In this document: positions 22,758 to 36,326 of the stretch, piece after piece | Layout of the letters: each line of letters begins with the position of its first letter | Position numbering within the stretch: position 1 is the stretch's first letter | Assembly (NCBI RefSeq): GCF_014905175.1 | Contig: NC_057790.1 | Span: 18,688,469-18,752,468, forward strand | DNA length: 64,000 nucleotides | Reading direction: 5' to 3' | From: Aphidius gifuensis | Taxonomy: Eukaryota; Arthropoda; Insecta; Hymenoptera; Braconidae | The notes under the pieces: generated by a model | What the model was told of the DNA's origin: nothing | Databases searched by the model: none | Seen by the model: only the letters and a program-made list of their open reading frames with translations | Translations under genes and position numbers: made by a program

Positions 22758-24954
22758 CAAAAAAAAAGAAAAAAAGTTATAACTCAGGTTGTTTAGAATA
22801 TTTTTAACATCCAGAAAATAAGACTTTTTTTCAATTGAAAAAAAAAAAAATATATTGTTTATACTGAGGCTGTGATTAAGTATATTCAAATTCATTAGGA
22901 AAAATTAATCAATAAATTTATATTGTTGTGTAAAATATTTAAATAATTTTTTGATTTATTAAAGAAATAATTATTCAAATTAATTTTTTTTTTGTTTTTT
23001 TATTTATCTAGATAATAATTTTCTAAAAATGATACATGAAAGTTATGGTTATTATTTAAAGAACTATTTCCCAATTTCTCAGTGAAATAAATATAGGCCA
23101 TTGTGAAAAAAATAAAATACAATTACATTTATTTATAATTTATTTGCTTTTTATATTTAGAATCATTTTCTTTTTTATTTATTTAATTATTTAAATATCT
23201 ATTTATAATTTCATATAATTTTGGCCTCATTATTATTAACTCCATTGTTGTTATTTACAATAATATTTTTTTTTTATTAATTTTATTTAAACTTTCTTGA
23301 GCTAGATTATAATTATCATAAGTATTTTTTTTATATATTTTATTTTTTTTGAAATTTCTATTATACTTACATCTTGTTTTCTAGCTGATTTTTTATATAT
23401 TTTTATTTGTGCTACCATTATTTCGATACTGTTTTTTGTAATTTATCGTGAAACTTATTCATTTTATTTTTTAAAATTTTGTTTGCAGCTGATAAAATAA
23501 TTTTATTTACTATTTTTTTTTTTAGTTTGAATAAATTTGGTAATAGTTGGCTGTATTATATGACCTCGAATTTAATTTTTGATAAAAATACTAATAAACT
23601 TTTAATATTTCTATTATTAAATTTTGAAATATTTTTTATTTATTTCATTTTATCGAATACAATGAGGCCACACTTTTTTTTTTTTCTCCTTATTAAAAAT
23701 GTTGTTTAAACAACAAAAACAAAATATATATTTTATATAGTGTAATTTTTTGAAATTTGATAAACCTTATTATCAAAAAATTAACAAGAAAAAAAAATAC
23801 TTTTAATTACTATTTACTTTCTTTGAATAATTTTACGTAAAAAAAATAATATTAAATTCAAATTCGGTGAATCTGTAAAAAAAAAAATAATTAAGATTTA
23901 TACTTTCTCCACTTTTTTTTTTATTCATTTTTTTTTTTTGTTTATCTCAGATTTATTCTATGATAATACTTTACTTCACAACTGTTATCATACAATGTTC
24001 TGACTCGGCACAGATAATAATATTATTTAAATATGCGGAAACACTAAATAAGTAATGTCAATTATTCCATCAATATAACATTTTAATTTCAAATTAATAT
24101 TTTATTATTACGTTAAAATAAAAAATAACAATCTGATTGCTTATTCACGAAATTTTATCATTAATAATTTTTAAGTAACATCAACTTAGCTGCTTAAATT
24201 ATATAATTAAAAAGAAAAGAAAGAAAAAAAAAAAACACAGTCATCAATGTCAAAATTCAATAACTCCGATAAACTAATTAATCAAAAAATGATATATAAA
24301 TTATTTTAAAAATTAATTTTACATTGATTACACATAAATTACAACATAATATAATTGACAAAAACAATTATAAACAAATAATTTTTTAATCCATCAGTTA
24401 ATATCCTACAATATAAATTTATTTAATTTTTTTTATTTTTCTTTTAAATTAATTTATCAACTTTTATTCTTTTAACTATTATTTTCATTTGTTAATATAA
24501 TATATTTAATATTCTTTTTTTTTTTAACTGTCTTTTAGATATATTTACAGTTGACTTAAGCACCAACTGGAAGGAATGTGAGTGAGATAGATTTGCATTT
24601 TTTTTTTTTTTTAAAAAAACATTTTAATAACTTATAAATTTAACAATAATTGTTAATGTATTTTTTTTTTCCATAATTTTCTCTACAAAAAAAAAAAAAA
24701 GAAAAAAAAAACTATAATTGTTTATAATCATTGGTTAACTAATTAATCGGTGGTTTATTAATTTTATGAAAATAATAATTCAAGTAACATACTTGTAAAC
24801 CTCGAGAAAAATAAAATCTCAATTATTTTTTTATAATCAGCAATAACGTTTTAGATTTTTTTTTTTCTTTAAACTATTAAATTGTTTTTATTTATAGTAG
24901 ATTAATAATTAATTTTGCAATACTTTAACGTAATTAAAATTGAATAAGTAAAAA
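22758..24954. other. Intergenic between convergent NIPA and aPKC genes
   Basis: Very AT-rich, with many homopolymer tracts. It presumably contains both 3'UTRs. The small ORF at 23479-23709 is Phe/Leu-rich noise. Nothing else recognised. Confidence 0.5.
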
Positions 24955-25323
24955 TCAGTACAACGGAAAGCAAAATGTTTTTTTTTGCATTTTTTTTTGT
25001 GAATAATCAATAATATTATCTTGATTATCATGATTTAATTTGTTCATTAGATTATATTTTTGTTTGTCATAATCAATGCTCATGTTATCTTGATTGTATC
25101 GATATGGTAATGTTGGTATTAATCGATAATTACTTAAATTACTATCAATATTATTTTTTCTATATAAATTAGCCTCATGAAAATACTCATCATCACTTGA
25201 ATTTGAATTTTGTAAACTTGGATAATCAATTGTTAATGAGGATAATTTTTTTTCTAAATCATAAATATAACATTGTTGTTTATGAAGAAATTCTCGATAG
25301 TATAAATCTTCAATTGATTCATG
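24955..25323 (-). other. Open extension in frame with aPKC after its UGA stop (122 codons)
   Basis: Reading on from the aPKC stop (complement of 25324-25326), the same frame stays open from 25323 to a UGA at 24957-24955, giving 122 sense codons. The conceptual peptide starts HESIEDLYYREFLHK and contains an acidic NSSDDEYFHEAN segment and KQKYNLMNKL. The sequence around the stop is GTG UGA CAU, so the base after UGA is C, the leakiest context. It could be a readthrough extension or an unusually open 3'UTR. There is no splice acceptor at the junction. Confidence 0.55.
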
Positions 25324-28300
25324 TCACACGCAATCTTCACGTGACATCAAAAGAGGATTGACATATTCAAATCCTTCAAATTCACTCTGGTCTATTTTAT
25401 CAATGACTTTACTGTAAACAAATATTTATAAAAAATTAATATATGTTTTTATTAATTATATTAATAATAATAATAATAATAATAATTGATAAATATATTT
25501 GTTTAACTTACGGATCATCGGGTGTTAAATGAACAGGCTCATCTGTAAATTCCGGTGGAAAGTTTGCCAAATCCCGGTCAGAGTCAAGGCGTGGCTTGTA
25601 CGGTGGTGTGACCTGTTTTTTTTCCAACTGAAATATTAAATAAACATTAATATATATATTATTCATTGATTTAGTTATTTATTTTGTGTTTTTCTTTATT
25701 TTTTTGTTCTTGTTGAAAGTAAATATATAACTTGAAAATACTATTAAATTTATTTACAAAAAATGAAAATTTCTTTCAAGACTTTAAAATTTTTATAAAC
25801 TTTTTTTTTTTCTACTTATAAGTAGTTGAATAAATTTGATTATTAAACTTACCGATTCCCATTCAATTGATTTGAAAAATGGATGAGATACAATATCAAG
25901 AAAAGCAGCTTGACCATGTCCACAACCAAGACGTTCAGTTGGATCTTTACATAGAAAACCTTTGAGTACAGATGTTGCTTTAACTGATAATGAACGTGGT
26001 ATACGAATTGTTTTTTGTAATATAACTTGAAATAAATAATCTTCAGTATTTTGATCGGGATTTTCAGATGCACCAGCAATATCAAATGGACTACGTCCAG
26101 CAAGCATTTCAAATAATAATACACCAAGTGCCCACCAATCAACTGAAAAACTATAATCTTCACCACGTAATATTTCTGGTGCAATATAATTTGGTGTACC
26201 ACAAAATGTTGCTGTTGTATCACCTTCTCTAACACCTTCTTTACACATTCCATAATCAGTTAATTTAACATGTCCTTCATGATCAAGTAATACATTATCT
26301 AATTTTAAATCACGATATATAATTCCTTTAGCATGCAAAAAATTTAATGCAAGACTTATTTCAGCAGCATAAAAACGTGCATGTTCTTCTGGTAAACGAC
26401 GTTGTCTTTGCATATGAAACATTAAATCACCACCACGTACAAATTCAATAACAAAAAATAAACGTGATGGTGTTTGAAAACATGAATGTAAACCAACTAA
26501 AAATGGATGATTTGATGCTGTTTCAAATACATGTTTTTCTGTTTGTACCCAATCAATATCTTCATCATCAGTAACAAGTGCTTTTTTAATAACTTTCATT
26601 GCATATATATCTTTTGTACGTTTTAATTCAACCATTAATACTTTAGCATATGAACCACGTCCAATAACACGTATTAATTCAAAATCATTTAATGAATGTT
26701 GTCGTTGCATTTCACCACTACCATCAGCACCAGCAATTGGATCAAGTGCTGATTCTTCACTATCACCACTTGCTATTATTTTAAACATTAAAATTACATA
26801 TAATTATTATATAAAATAAATAATATAATTAATTAATTAATTATAAATAAAAAAGATAAAAACTTACGACCACGTTGGGGTTGTTCATCAACAGTTGATG
26901 TTTCACCATTATTATCATCATCAATATGTGATGTTGGACTAAATGGTGGTGAGTCAGATGATACTTGATCACCATTTTTATCAACATTTTGTGAATCACT
27001 TGAAAGTGATGGTGGTTGTTGAATATTTGAACATGGCTTTCTCACATCTTTGTGACATTTTTTATGAACAAGAAGCTTACATTGTATACACTTGAAACCT
27101 TGTCTACCTAATCCCCAAATACGATCTCCACAATAAGCACAAAATGCTTTCTATAATAATAATAATAATAATTTAAAATACATACTTGATTTATTTTTCA
27201 ATATTAATCAGTAATAACATAAATATATTTTTAATATTTTTAACTTACACGATTGAAACGTTTTGCTTGAAATATATGACCATTTACTCTGTATAATTTT
27301 CTCCATCTTCGTGCTCCACGTCTATAAATACTCCCTTTATAAAAAATAAAAAAATAAATATAAATGAAAAATTACATAAAATATTTTTAATTTATAATCA
27401 AAAAAATTAATTAATATACATTCATTTTTTACACCACATGCAAATATATTACAACTTTTTGGCGATTCTTTTTTATTCATTATTATTTTATTATACAAAA
27501 TAATATTTAAACTTTTAAATACCATTAATTTTAATAAAAATAAATAGATGAACAATATAATCTAACGAACCAAAACAATTTATTGATTTTATTATTATAT
27601 AGAAAATTTTAGTTTGTATATGTTTGTTTGTGTGTATTTTCAAGATTAGACAAAGTTCAAAAATACTTTATTCAAAATAATATTAACATGTATATACTAC
27701 TATAAATGGTATTGATAGTTTTGGGCGTAAAAGCAGTGAAAATAAATGGTTGTTCAGAAACATGGATTATCGACAAATGCATATTCACGTTGTTCTACAA
27801 TCATATTTGGATTTGAGCCAGTCTTACACGACTATTCAAAATATATAATTTATTTAATAATACACACTTGATGAATTTAATAATAAAAATTAATATATTA
27901 TTTTCATTTAAATTTATTATTTATTTATTCAAATAATATATTTATTTTTATTTTATATTTTAGAATTATTATTATTTTTTGTACTCACTGTCTTCACCCT
28001 GGCATGGCATACCCGGTGCTGCTGGAACATTTGGAAATACTGTAACAAATAAGACAAAAAAACAAACTGTTAGTATAAAATTTATACATAATATGAACTT
28101 GTTAAATACTGCTAATTTATCATTAGACACTTTACATTTGTATCTAAATGATTACCTCAACAAACTTTTTTATTTTCAATTTGTTTTTCTATTTCATTGA
28201 AATTTATTATCGTAAATGTATGGATCATTTAACAATTTAAATAAAGACATATTTTTTATCATTTATATAATTTTCAATATATAAACTGTCGATTAAAGAG

Positions 28301-29211
28301 AAAAAAAAATGTTTTAAAAAAATATTGGAATAATTCATATGACAATATTGTCAGTTATAATTAGTCGAATAATAAAAAATGAATATTATTACTGTTACTA
28401 ATAATAGTTAACACAATTTTTAAATAATATTAAAGTTTTTTTTTTGTTTTTATTCTACTAAATAACCAATAATAAAAAACTAAAATTCAACAGCGCATGA
28501 TGTAATTGTCATTTTTTCAATACACAAAAACCTCTCTAGTAAATAAATAAATTAAAAAAAAAAATTTCAAAACCAGTCTACTGATATTTGGCATCAAACC
28601 AAACAACATTCAGCAATGTATTGTTTTTTTTTCTCACCCTGGAAAAGGGTTGACAAAACAATATACAATGATAAAAACGAAAAATAAATGAAAAAAAAAT
28701 AAAAAATAAATAAAGCATCTCTCAATGTTGGCAAAATAAAATTAAACAAAAAAAAAAAAAAAAGCAATCGAAATACATTCTGGTCTGGTATCTTTGGAGA
28801 AATAAATACATGTTGACTAGAATGTTCTACTTTGAGTTTTCATCACGAAGCAATGTAAAGCTTTTAAACCATAGGTGTGAGCTTTTTTTTTTTGTATTAT
28901 TTTATACCTTAGTATTCTATCCTTGCAACATTGACAATAGCACGAGTTAGAAATCAGTTAAAATTCTATTTCCTTTACTCAATCGACCATAGTAATTATA
29001 GATTATTTGAGCAATGGAAAAAAAAACCTCCAATAATTCTTTTTCAATATAATATACATATATATTATTATTTATTATCTATTGTACAATTTATTTGCTG
29101 ATATTCAAAAGATTTAAACTGCAAAAATAACAAAAAATAACACTCACTAGTTTGGATTTCATTGATGCCAAAGTCCTATTGAGCTACAGTATTTACTTTT
29201 GTTTTATTTAT

Positions 29212-29273
<62 letters not shown>

Positions 29274-32200
29274 TTGTTCTACTATTTTTATTATTATTAG
29301 AATTATTATTATTGTTTTTCTCTTTGAACAACTGAACTTTGGAGGTTCTTTAGTTTTCATCAAATTGACCTAGACTTTTTTTTTATATTATTTTTTCACG
29401 ACGACCTCGAAGATGCAATCACATTTTTTCTAGTTTACTTTTTCATTTTTAAAAAAATATTTTTCTATTTTATTTGGAATCACCTTTTGTCAAAGAATTT
29501 TTTTTTTTCATATACAAGCTATTATTTTTTTTTTTTAAGCAACAAACTAATTACTTAAATTTTAAATTTTTTGTTTGAGTTATTTTTTACTAAATAAAAG
29601 CATTAAAAAATTGAGATTAATCATTTCGTTATCTTGTTAAAACCATAAACTAATTACAAGTAAAAAAAAAATAAATAATAATTGAGTATTCACATGATGT
29701 TAAAAATAATTAAAATATATTTTTTTGATAATAATTTTTTTGACCAATATATTTATATAAATTGTGACATATTCAATTAATAAGTTACAGAATATAGTTG
29801 ATGGATAAACATGTTGACAAGAAATATTCAATATTGGTATACATGATATGAATTGTTGGCTTATCACTCAGTCAGCCAGAAAACATATTGGTCGTGTCAT
29901 CAACTTGTATTATCAAAATTTAAACTATCAATAACCATCAGTGTCTACATAAAATTCAATAAAACCAATTTATATATTTTGTAACTTTTTTAATATAAAA
30001 AAAAAGTATTTATTTATTTTTAAAATTATAATATAAATTTGATATTATTTTTTGGTTTTTCAGGCTTAATCGAAATATGTTTACTTTTGAATCGCGTGAT
30101 CTTGACGGAATTGATTTGTTTTTGACCCAAAAAAAAAAAACCAAGAGCCAACTACTTAAGCATTTCTATTATTCATATAAATAAACGAAATATTTTCATA
30201 AATATAACTTGAGTTTTATCAAAATGACTATTTATGTGAAATTAAAAAAATATGCAATAACCGGAATGCAATTGAATAAATTGCTCTATGAAACATGATA
30301 GTGTTTCATAAGAAAGTTACTCTATATATACTTTTTTTTTCTTTTTGTATTTGTGTATATTCATTTCATGTGGCTACTTTTATAACTTCAAGTTGGTTTG
30401 AGACTTTGAAAAATTAGGTCACAAAGTCATAATTAAATTTTTAAAAGCTTTTTTTGTGTTTATATATATTTAATTACCTATATAAAATAACAAAAGAGAA
30501 GAAAAAAAAAAAAGCAAGCCAACAACATGATATTAAGGGTTTACTTTTGAATAAAAAAGTTATTTGAAATTTTAATGGTTTTATGAGAAAATTTGCGAAC
30601 AAACTAGAATATAGATGAAAGAAAATTGCCTGAAAATTACCACATTTTTGGTTTATTATTCCCACAGCATCGTAAATGGATAAAATAAATCATCAAACAA
30701 AATCCTATTAGTTGATATATCAGTTACGTTATTTTATTATTATTATTTTTTCATGTCTATTTAATTTATTTATAAATTAAGTAGATAAAATTAATAATAA
30801 AAATACTATATAAAAATATTTTTAAATTATATTTTTCAAAAATCAATATATCTCTTTAAATGCATCAAAAGTTAAAAAAAATATATCATGTTCATGAAGA
30901 AAAAAAAGGGAAAAAAAAATAAAGTCAATTTTTTTATTTTTCAACCATTTAAACTGGCGTGGTAAAAAGACGTTAAAAAAAATCAATTACCAAAGAGTAT
31001 GTAATATTAAAAAAAATAAATTGAATAACTGTAATATTTTCTAAGAAATAATTACTATAATATGGTATTTTTTAAATGAAAGAAATGAAACGAAAAAAAA
31101 AAATCAATGACATACCCCAGGCGATGTCATTGAGCCAGACCTGAGATGCATAAGCTGGTCTAGGTCCAGATGGACAATGTTCATATCCAAGTGATCCCAT
31201 AGAACCACCATGATCAACACCAGAACCACCATGATCAATACCAGAACCATGTCCATGAAGTTTACATGCAACAATACTTGAGGCAAAACCTCCTAAACTA
31301 CCTTTACGACTTTCATAAATTCTTTCAGGAATAATAATTTCATCTTCAATTTCAATATCAGTACTTTCTTCATCACCAATATTATCATGACGATGTCCTT
31401 TAAAACTTTTTGTTCTTCTGTCAAGTGATGATGTACCAATTGAATGACAAATAACTTCAGTACGATTTGGATCTGGTTCATGTTGTTGTACATATGTTGA
31501 ATGTAAATTCATTGATAAACTTGGTTGTTCATATTCAGCTGAATCACTACCAGGTGAACCTGGATATGTACTTGTACTTGCTCTTGGATAATGTTCAATA
31601 CCAGATGATGAACTTTCACCAATTATTGGTGTATGTCGTCCAGCTCCAACAGCTGCTGCAGCATTTGCTGCCATTGAATATGTATAAAATGTATTACCCT
31701 CCATTGGATTTGTTTCATCATCATCAAGTACACCAAGATCAGTCATTTGTTGTGATGCTGATAATGGTATTGATACACCAGTTATTTCTGATGGTGTTTG
31801 ATAAGTTGAATTTGAAGATTTATCTTTTTCCCGACGGGGAGAACGACCACGATCACTCACTGTTGTTGCGCTCCAGTAGCCCCAAGCCATATTTGTTTTT
31901 TTTTTTTTTATTACTTTTATTTATCTTTTATTTGAAACAACAAATTTTCTTTTTTCCTATCTTCGTTACTTGTTTGTTTGTTTATTACTTTTTTTATTTT
32001 TTTAATACAAGCTTTGAATATTATAAAATTTGATACATTAAAATATCACATTGATATTTTTTTAGCTTAGAAAATTTGTAGTAGTCACTTGAGACATGAC
32101 CTTGTACTTAAATTTCATCTACAATTTTTCATTATGTTATTTTACTGAATTAATAAAATTATTTACTCTAATAAAAATGAATTTTGAATAGGATATATTT

Positions 32201-35200
32201 ACAGATTATTCTGTTGAATAAATTTAAATTTTATTAGAGTTTCTGGATTCCAGATGGTAGTGTTGATGATTACAGCTGGGCAAGGTCAATCTTTTTTGAT
32301 TTTTTAAAAAATCTTTATTTGTAGCTTTCGTATTATTATGTTTAAATAAATATTTATCATAAATATTATTTAACACAGACCAAAATGAATTATCCCAGGG
32401 CCACTCCTTGAATCACCGCGCAAATTTTTCTCGTCAATATTTGTCCTTTCTCGTCTCACACGACCTTCTAATCCCCCTCCGAGAAAATTTTTCTTTAATC
32501 AATCTATCAACCCTTTTATATATGTATTTTTCTCAAGTATTTTTTTTTTTTTGCTCACATGGAAACAATTTATCTCGTTGTTATCATCTCTAGTCTTGCA
32601 TAAACATATCACAATTTTTTCTTTAAATTTATATTAATATATAAATATTAAAAATTGGATGATTAAATTATGTTTTAATTAAAAAATAAAATTGTATATT
32701 TAGGTGAATCTTCCTGACTGATTCACCCTCAGGTGAAAACGTCAGTTGACGCACCGGTTGATAGATATCGACTGCGGTGAAACTCGTCACTTTACGAGTG
32801 GCCAGGAACGATACATCGGCGACGACGCTAGGATTTTCTCTCTACCCAAATAATAATGCGCAATCGCAATGCCTTAATAAGAAAAAACACCAAATGTCGA
32901 CGTTAAAAATAAAAAGGTTTGCATGTGGGTGAAAGAAAAAGCAAAAAAAAAAAAATAAAAAATAGACAATGAGGATAGGTAATTCAACATTACATTTCAT
33001 GACACCTTGAACAATCGAAAAATCAATCGATCAACTATGAATCTTTTGTCTAATTTTTTTTTCCATACATTTTGTTTTTTCTTTTCTTTTTAATTTTCTT
33101 TTCCCTTTTTTAATAATAATTTTCTTTTTTTTTCTTATTATTTTGGTAGAAAAAAAAAATAGCTTGCTCGAGTGAATGGAAGTAGATTTTTATTTCTCTT
33201 CGTTTTTGGAGGGAGATACCTGTTTGATTATCTCAGACATGGGGGATGAATTCTAGGCGTGGTCACACCCTTAACTATCCACCAACTTTTGCATCAAATA
33301 TGATTGCCCAAAAGAGGTATAAAAAGTTTGTTCTGGTATATTATTATCCAAACAATTTGAATTGCAAAAATTTAAAATATATAAAATGATAATTTGATTA
33401 ATCAAGTTAAATTATAATATAGATATGAAAGAGAAAAAAAATTGAAGAAAAATTATTGATCGATTTGAATGATGTATAATGTATTATGCACAAAATAATT
33501 TGGGCCATCACTGACATCGCATGATTGATGAGAGACATACGCACCTATCGTGCATTTGAATCATCCAATTTAACGTGATCAGTAGACTAAAACGAGTATA
33601 ACATCCTGCTGCAACATGCAGTCATTTAAAAAAACATTCTTTATCAACCATAAGCAATCATCAATATACTCTTATGAATATATAAATAGAAATAAATATA
33701 ATTATTAAATTAAGTAATTAAAAAATTGATAAATATTATATGAAATTTCATTTACAAATTGATATTTAAAATAGTCAATACTTGGATATATATTTGTGAC
33801 CTTTCTATATGTTTAAAAACTCGGAAGTATCAAATTTCCGATTGCGCTTTTGTTGATGGTTATTATAACGATAATACTTTTAACAATTGACAGATATATT
33901 TAAATCGATTTTCTCCCACAAATCTCAATTCATCCCTCAATATTTATTTAAAAAAAAAAAAAAAAAAGAAATTATTTCCTTTCTGTTTAAAATAATTATC
34001 ACAGCATTTAAATGTTTCAATAAATATTTAAATTTTCAATTAAATTAAACACCTAATTATTCATGAGTAAATATTGTCTGAATAAATTTTTAATATATTA
34101 ATTTATATTTCGTAATTAAGTTGACATTTGTTTGATCAAATAAAAAAAAAAAAAAGTAGCAAGAGTTAATTAACTATTTAAATATTAAAATAAAAAAATA
34201 GATATATTATTTTTATTAACTTACCATGAATTGTTATTTCAGTGTCTTTTTCAAGTTCATAAAGACGAAGTGCTTCGTCAAGTTCTTGTTGTGATGCAAT
34301 ACGACATGGATCACCCTCATCGTCTACCCATTTCATTGTAAATTGATCATTGCCAGATGAAGTTGCAGCACTAAAACCACAAATTGTCCGCATTTCCTCT
34401 CGTAATTTACCAACTGTCATTCCAGCAGTTATGTACGTTATTTGTACTTGTCTATAAATAGAAAAAATATATTAATAATCATCATTAATATTTAATAAAT
34501 CTATAATAAAAAATATATTTTCATTTTTTTTTATTATAATATTAAACTTGCAGTATATTCATATTTCCAATTAATTTACTGCAGTATCAAAAACAAGTGG
34601 CATACGTGTCTTTGCATTTTTCTATTTAATAATATTATTTTTAAAATTTTTTATTATCTCTCAAGTAACTTGTCAACAACAAGCTAATTATAAACAAAAA
34701 AGAAAAAATTAAAATCAACGAAATTTTGATTTAAAATTTGAATGAAACATAGTTTTGTGTTTTTTTTAATTTATTATTATTGTTACTGTATCAATTGAGA
34801 TATTTTTTTTTTATTAGATGAACACATTCTTAATTATTTCCGATTAAATAAAACGTCATGAAATTCATGCAATAGTTATTAAAATTCTAAACACGTGCTG
34901 CTGACTGTTAAAGAGTCAACTAATCATTCTCAAAGAGGCTAATAAAAAAAATTCTAAAAATTAATAATCCCATACAAATAAACAATAATTAAACGTACCC
35001 ATTATAAATAATTTTAACACGAATATCGTCGTTCTCAGCTGTTTGTGTAGGCATTTTAGTTTTCCAAGATCTCACTGTTTTTCCTGTAAAAAAAAAAGAA
35101 CGTAAAATTAATTATCAAATAAATTTTTTAATCAAATATGCTAATATTATTTGCATAAAATAATAAACTTTATTAATTTTGATATAATTTTATTTTTAAA

Positions 35201-36326
35201 CTTTTATTTCTTTTTTTATTTAACTTGAATTTTTATTATTATCATCAGTAAAATAGGAAGTTAAAATATTGATTTTTATCAAGTCACCAAAGATATTTTA
35301 TCCTTGACTTTTATTTATTTCATTTTCAATTTTTTTTTTCTTTATGCTTTGTTTTTTTTTTTTTTATATTAGCGATTTGCAGATTGTGCCAAAAATTTTC
35401 CTGGGTACAGCAACGACATCCGCAGAATTTTGTTTAACTCGTTGTCTTTTTACCGTGTTAACGTGACCCAGAATAACTTAAACTCTCTAACAGAGAAAGG
35501 ATAGCTAGCCTAGCACATTTTATCTAAATATATATTTATTAATTTTTTTTAAAACTATTGTCCTTTGCTTATCTATCTTTGATTCAATAAAAAATTTATT
35601 TATTTTTTTGTAAATAATATTAAGATTATTAATGAAATTTTAAATATTAACAAATATTTTTTACATGACAATTATATTATTATTCTGTACTTGTAGATTG
35701 AAGCCAAGATATTTCATGGACAATATTAATTTTCTTGATCTTGATATTATTGTTGATGATTATTAAATTACCGATATCATCAACAGCAATTTAGATACTT
35801 GAAGATTATTAGATTTATATTTTTATGAACAAAATAAAATAACAAATAATAATATTAAAATATAATTTGTAATCTAGATTTTTTAACAATAAAATTTTCT
35901 ATAAAAAAGTTCAATATTATTATTACAATGTTAATTGTTTTATATTATTTTTAATTTTTTCTCAAGTGTTTGTGCATGATAAAATAAATTTACTTAATTG
36001 CAATTAAAATAATCATTTAATTTTATTAACTTTATTAACTAATAATAGTTTTTATTTTTATTTGAAAATTATTATTTTTGTCGGTTTATTGAGGACATTT
36101 TAAATATAATCTTATTCATCCATAAAATTTAAAAATAGTTTTACCAGTAATACTTACTAATAATACTATTTTTGTTGTTTAAAAAATAATGTTAATTTTA
36201 AATGTTAAACTTACCACCAAAAAATTTACGTAGAGATGAATCCAAATAAAAGTAAGGATTTGTAAAAATATCCTCACTTTTTCTTGATTTTTTTAAAATC
36301 AGCACAAATTGTCTACCTGTTGTCAT
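25324..36326 (-). CDS. aPKC: Atypical protein kinase C, long isoform 655 aa (608 aa from internal Met)
   Basis: Polarity kinase of the Par complex. Exons are 36326-36215, 35083-34999, 34451-34225, 28039-27989, 27334-27249, 27150-26868, 26772-25853, 25627-25512 and 25411-25324, totalling 1,968 nt or 656 codons. An N-terminal leader MTTGRQFVLILKK precedes a second Met (residue 48, MPTQTAENDD). Then come the PB1 domain (about 56-140), pseudosubstrate RRGARRWRK, a C1 zinc finger (HIFQAKRFNR..CAYCGDRIWGLGRQG), and the kinase domain with GRGSYAKV, HRD-type YRDLKLDN, DYG and TFCGTPNYIAPE. The turn-motif segment EPVHLTPDD and the acidic hydrophobic motif FEGFEYVNP are typical of aPKC. The end EDCV is the usual PDZ-ligand-like terminus. 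The ~6.2 kb intron (28040-34224) hosts an alternative first exon. Confidence 0.95.
28040..31115. other. aPKC intron, 3' part
   Basis: AT-rich intronic sequence with homopolymers and a long (ATT)n run. No exon or RNA gene recognised. Confidence 0.5.
29214..29274. repeat. (ATT)n microsatellite, ~20 copies
   Basis: Perfect trinucleotide run in the aPKC intron. It creates a spurious poly-Leu ORF on the plus strand. Confidence 0.97.
31116..31890 (-). CDS. aPKC: Alternative first exon of aPKC lacking PB1 (258 codons)
   Basis: An ATG-initiated open frame, MAWGYWSATTVSDRGRSPRR onward, ends at a GT donor (31115-31114, GTATGT). The donor is in the same phase (1) as the PB1 exon it would replace. Splicing to 28039-27989 gives ..IAWG-VFPNVPAAPG and a 2,319 nt, 772 aa kinase. 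The segment is Ser-, Gly- and His-rich, with an acidic ESTDIEIEDEII block and a GHGSGIDHGGSGVDHGG repeat. This isoform would keep the pseudosubstrate and C1 but lose the Par6/p62-binding PB1. Codon-like composition contrasts with the surrounding intron. I do not recognise the N-terminal domain. Confidence 0.8.
31891..33300 (-). promoter_or_regulatory. Likely internal promoter/5'UTR region for the PB1-less aPKC exon
   Basis: Two patches of clearly higher GC (about 32390-32600 and 32700-32880) stand out from AT-rich intron just upstream of the alternative first exon. This fits an internal transcription start. No specific core element was identified. Confidence 0.4.
33301..34224. other. aPKC intron, 5' part
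   Basis: AT-rich intronic sequence between the alternative promoter area and the PB1 exon. Nothing recognised. Confidence 0.45.

Noticed and set aside
22755..22796. Readthrough of the NIPA stop (also UGA followed by C)
   Set aside because: The frame closes after about 12 Lys-rich codons, so there is no evidence of a selected extension.
29152..29373. Plus-strand ORF with a run of about 20 Leu
   Set aside because: Product of the (ATT)n microsatellite.
31467..32033. 188-codon plus-strand ORF opposite the aPKC alternative exon
   Set aside because: Hydrophobic antisense shadow; the minus-strand reading has protein-like composition and a phased donor.
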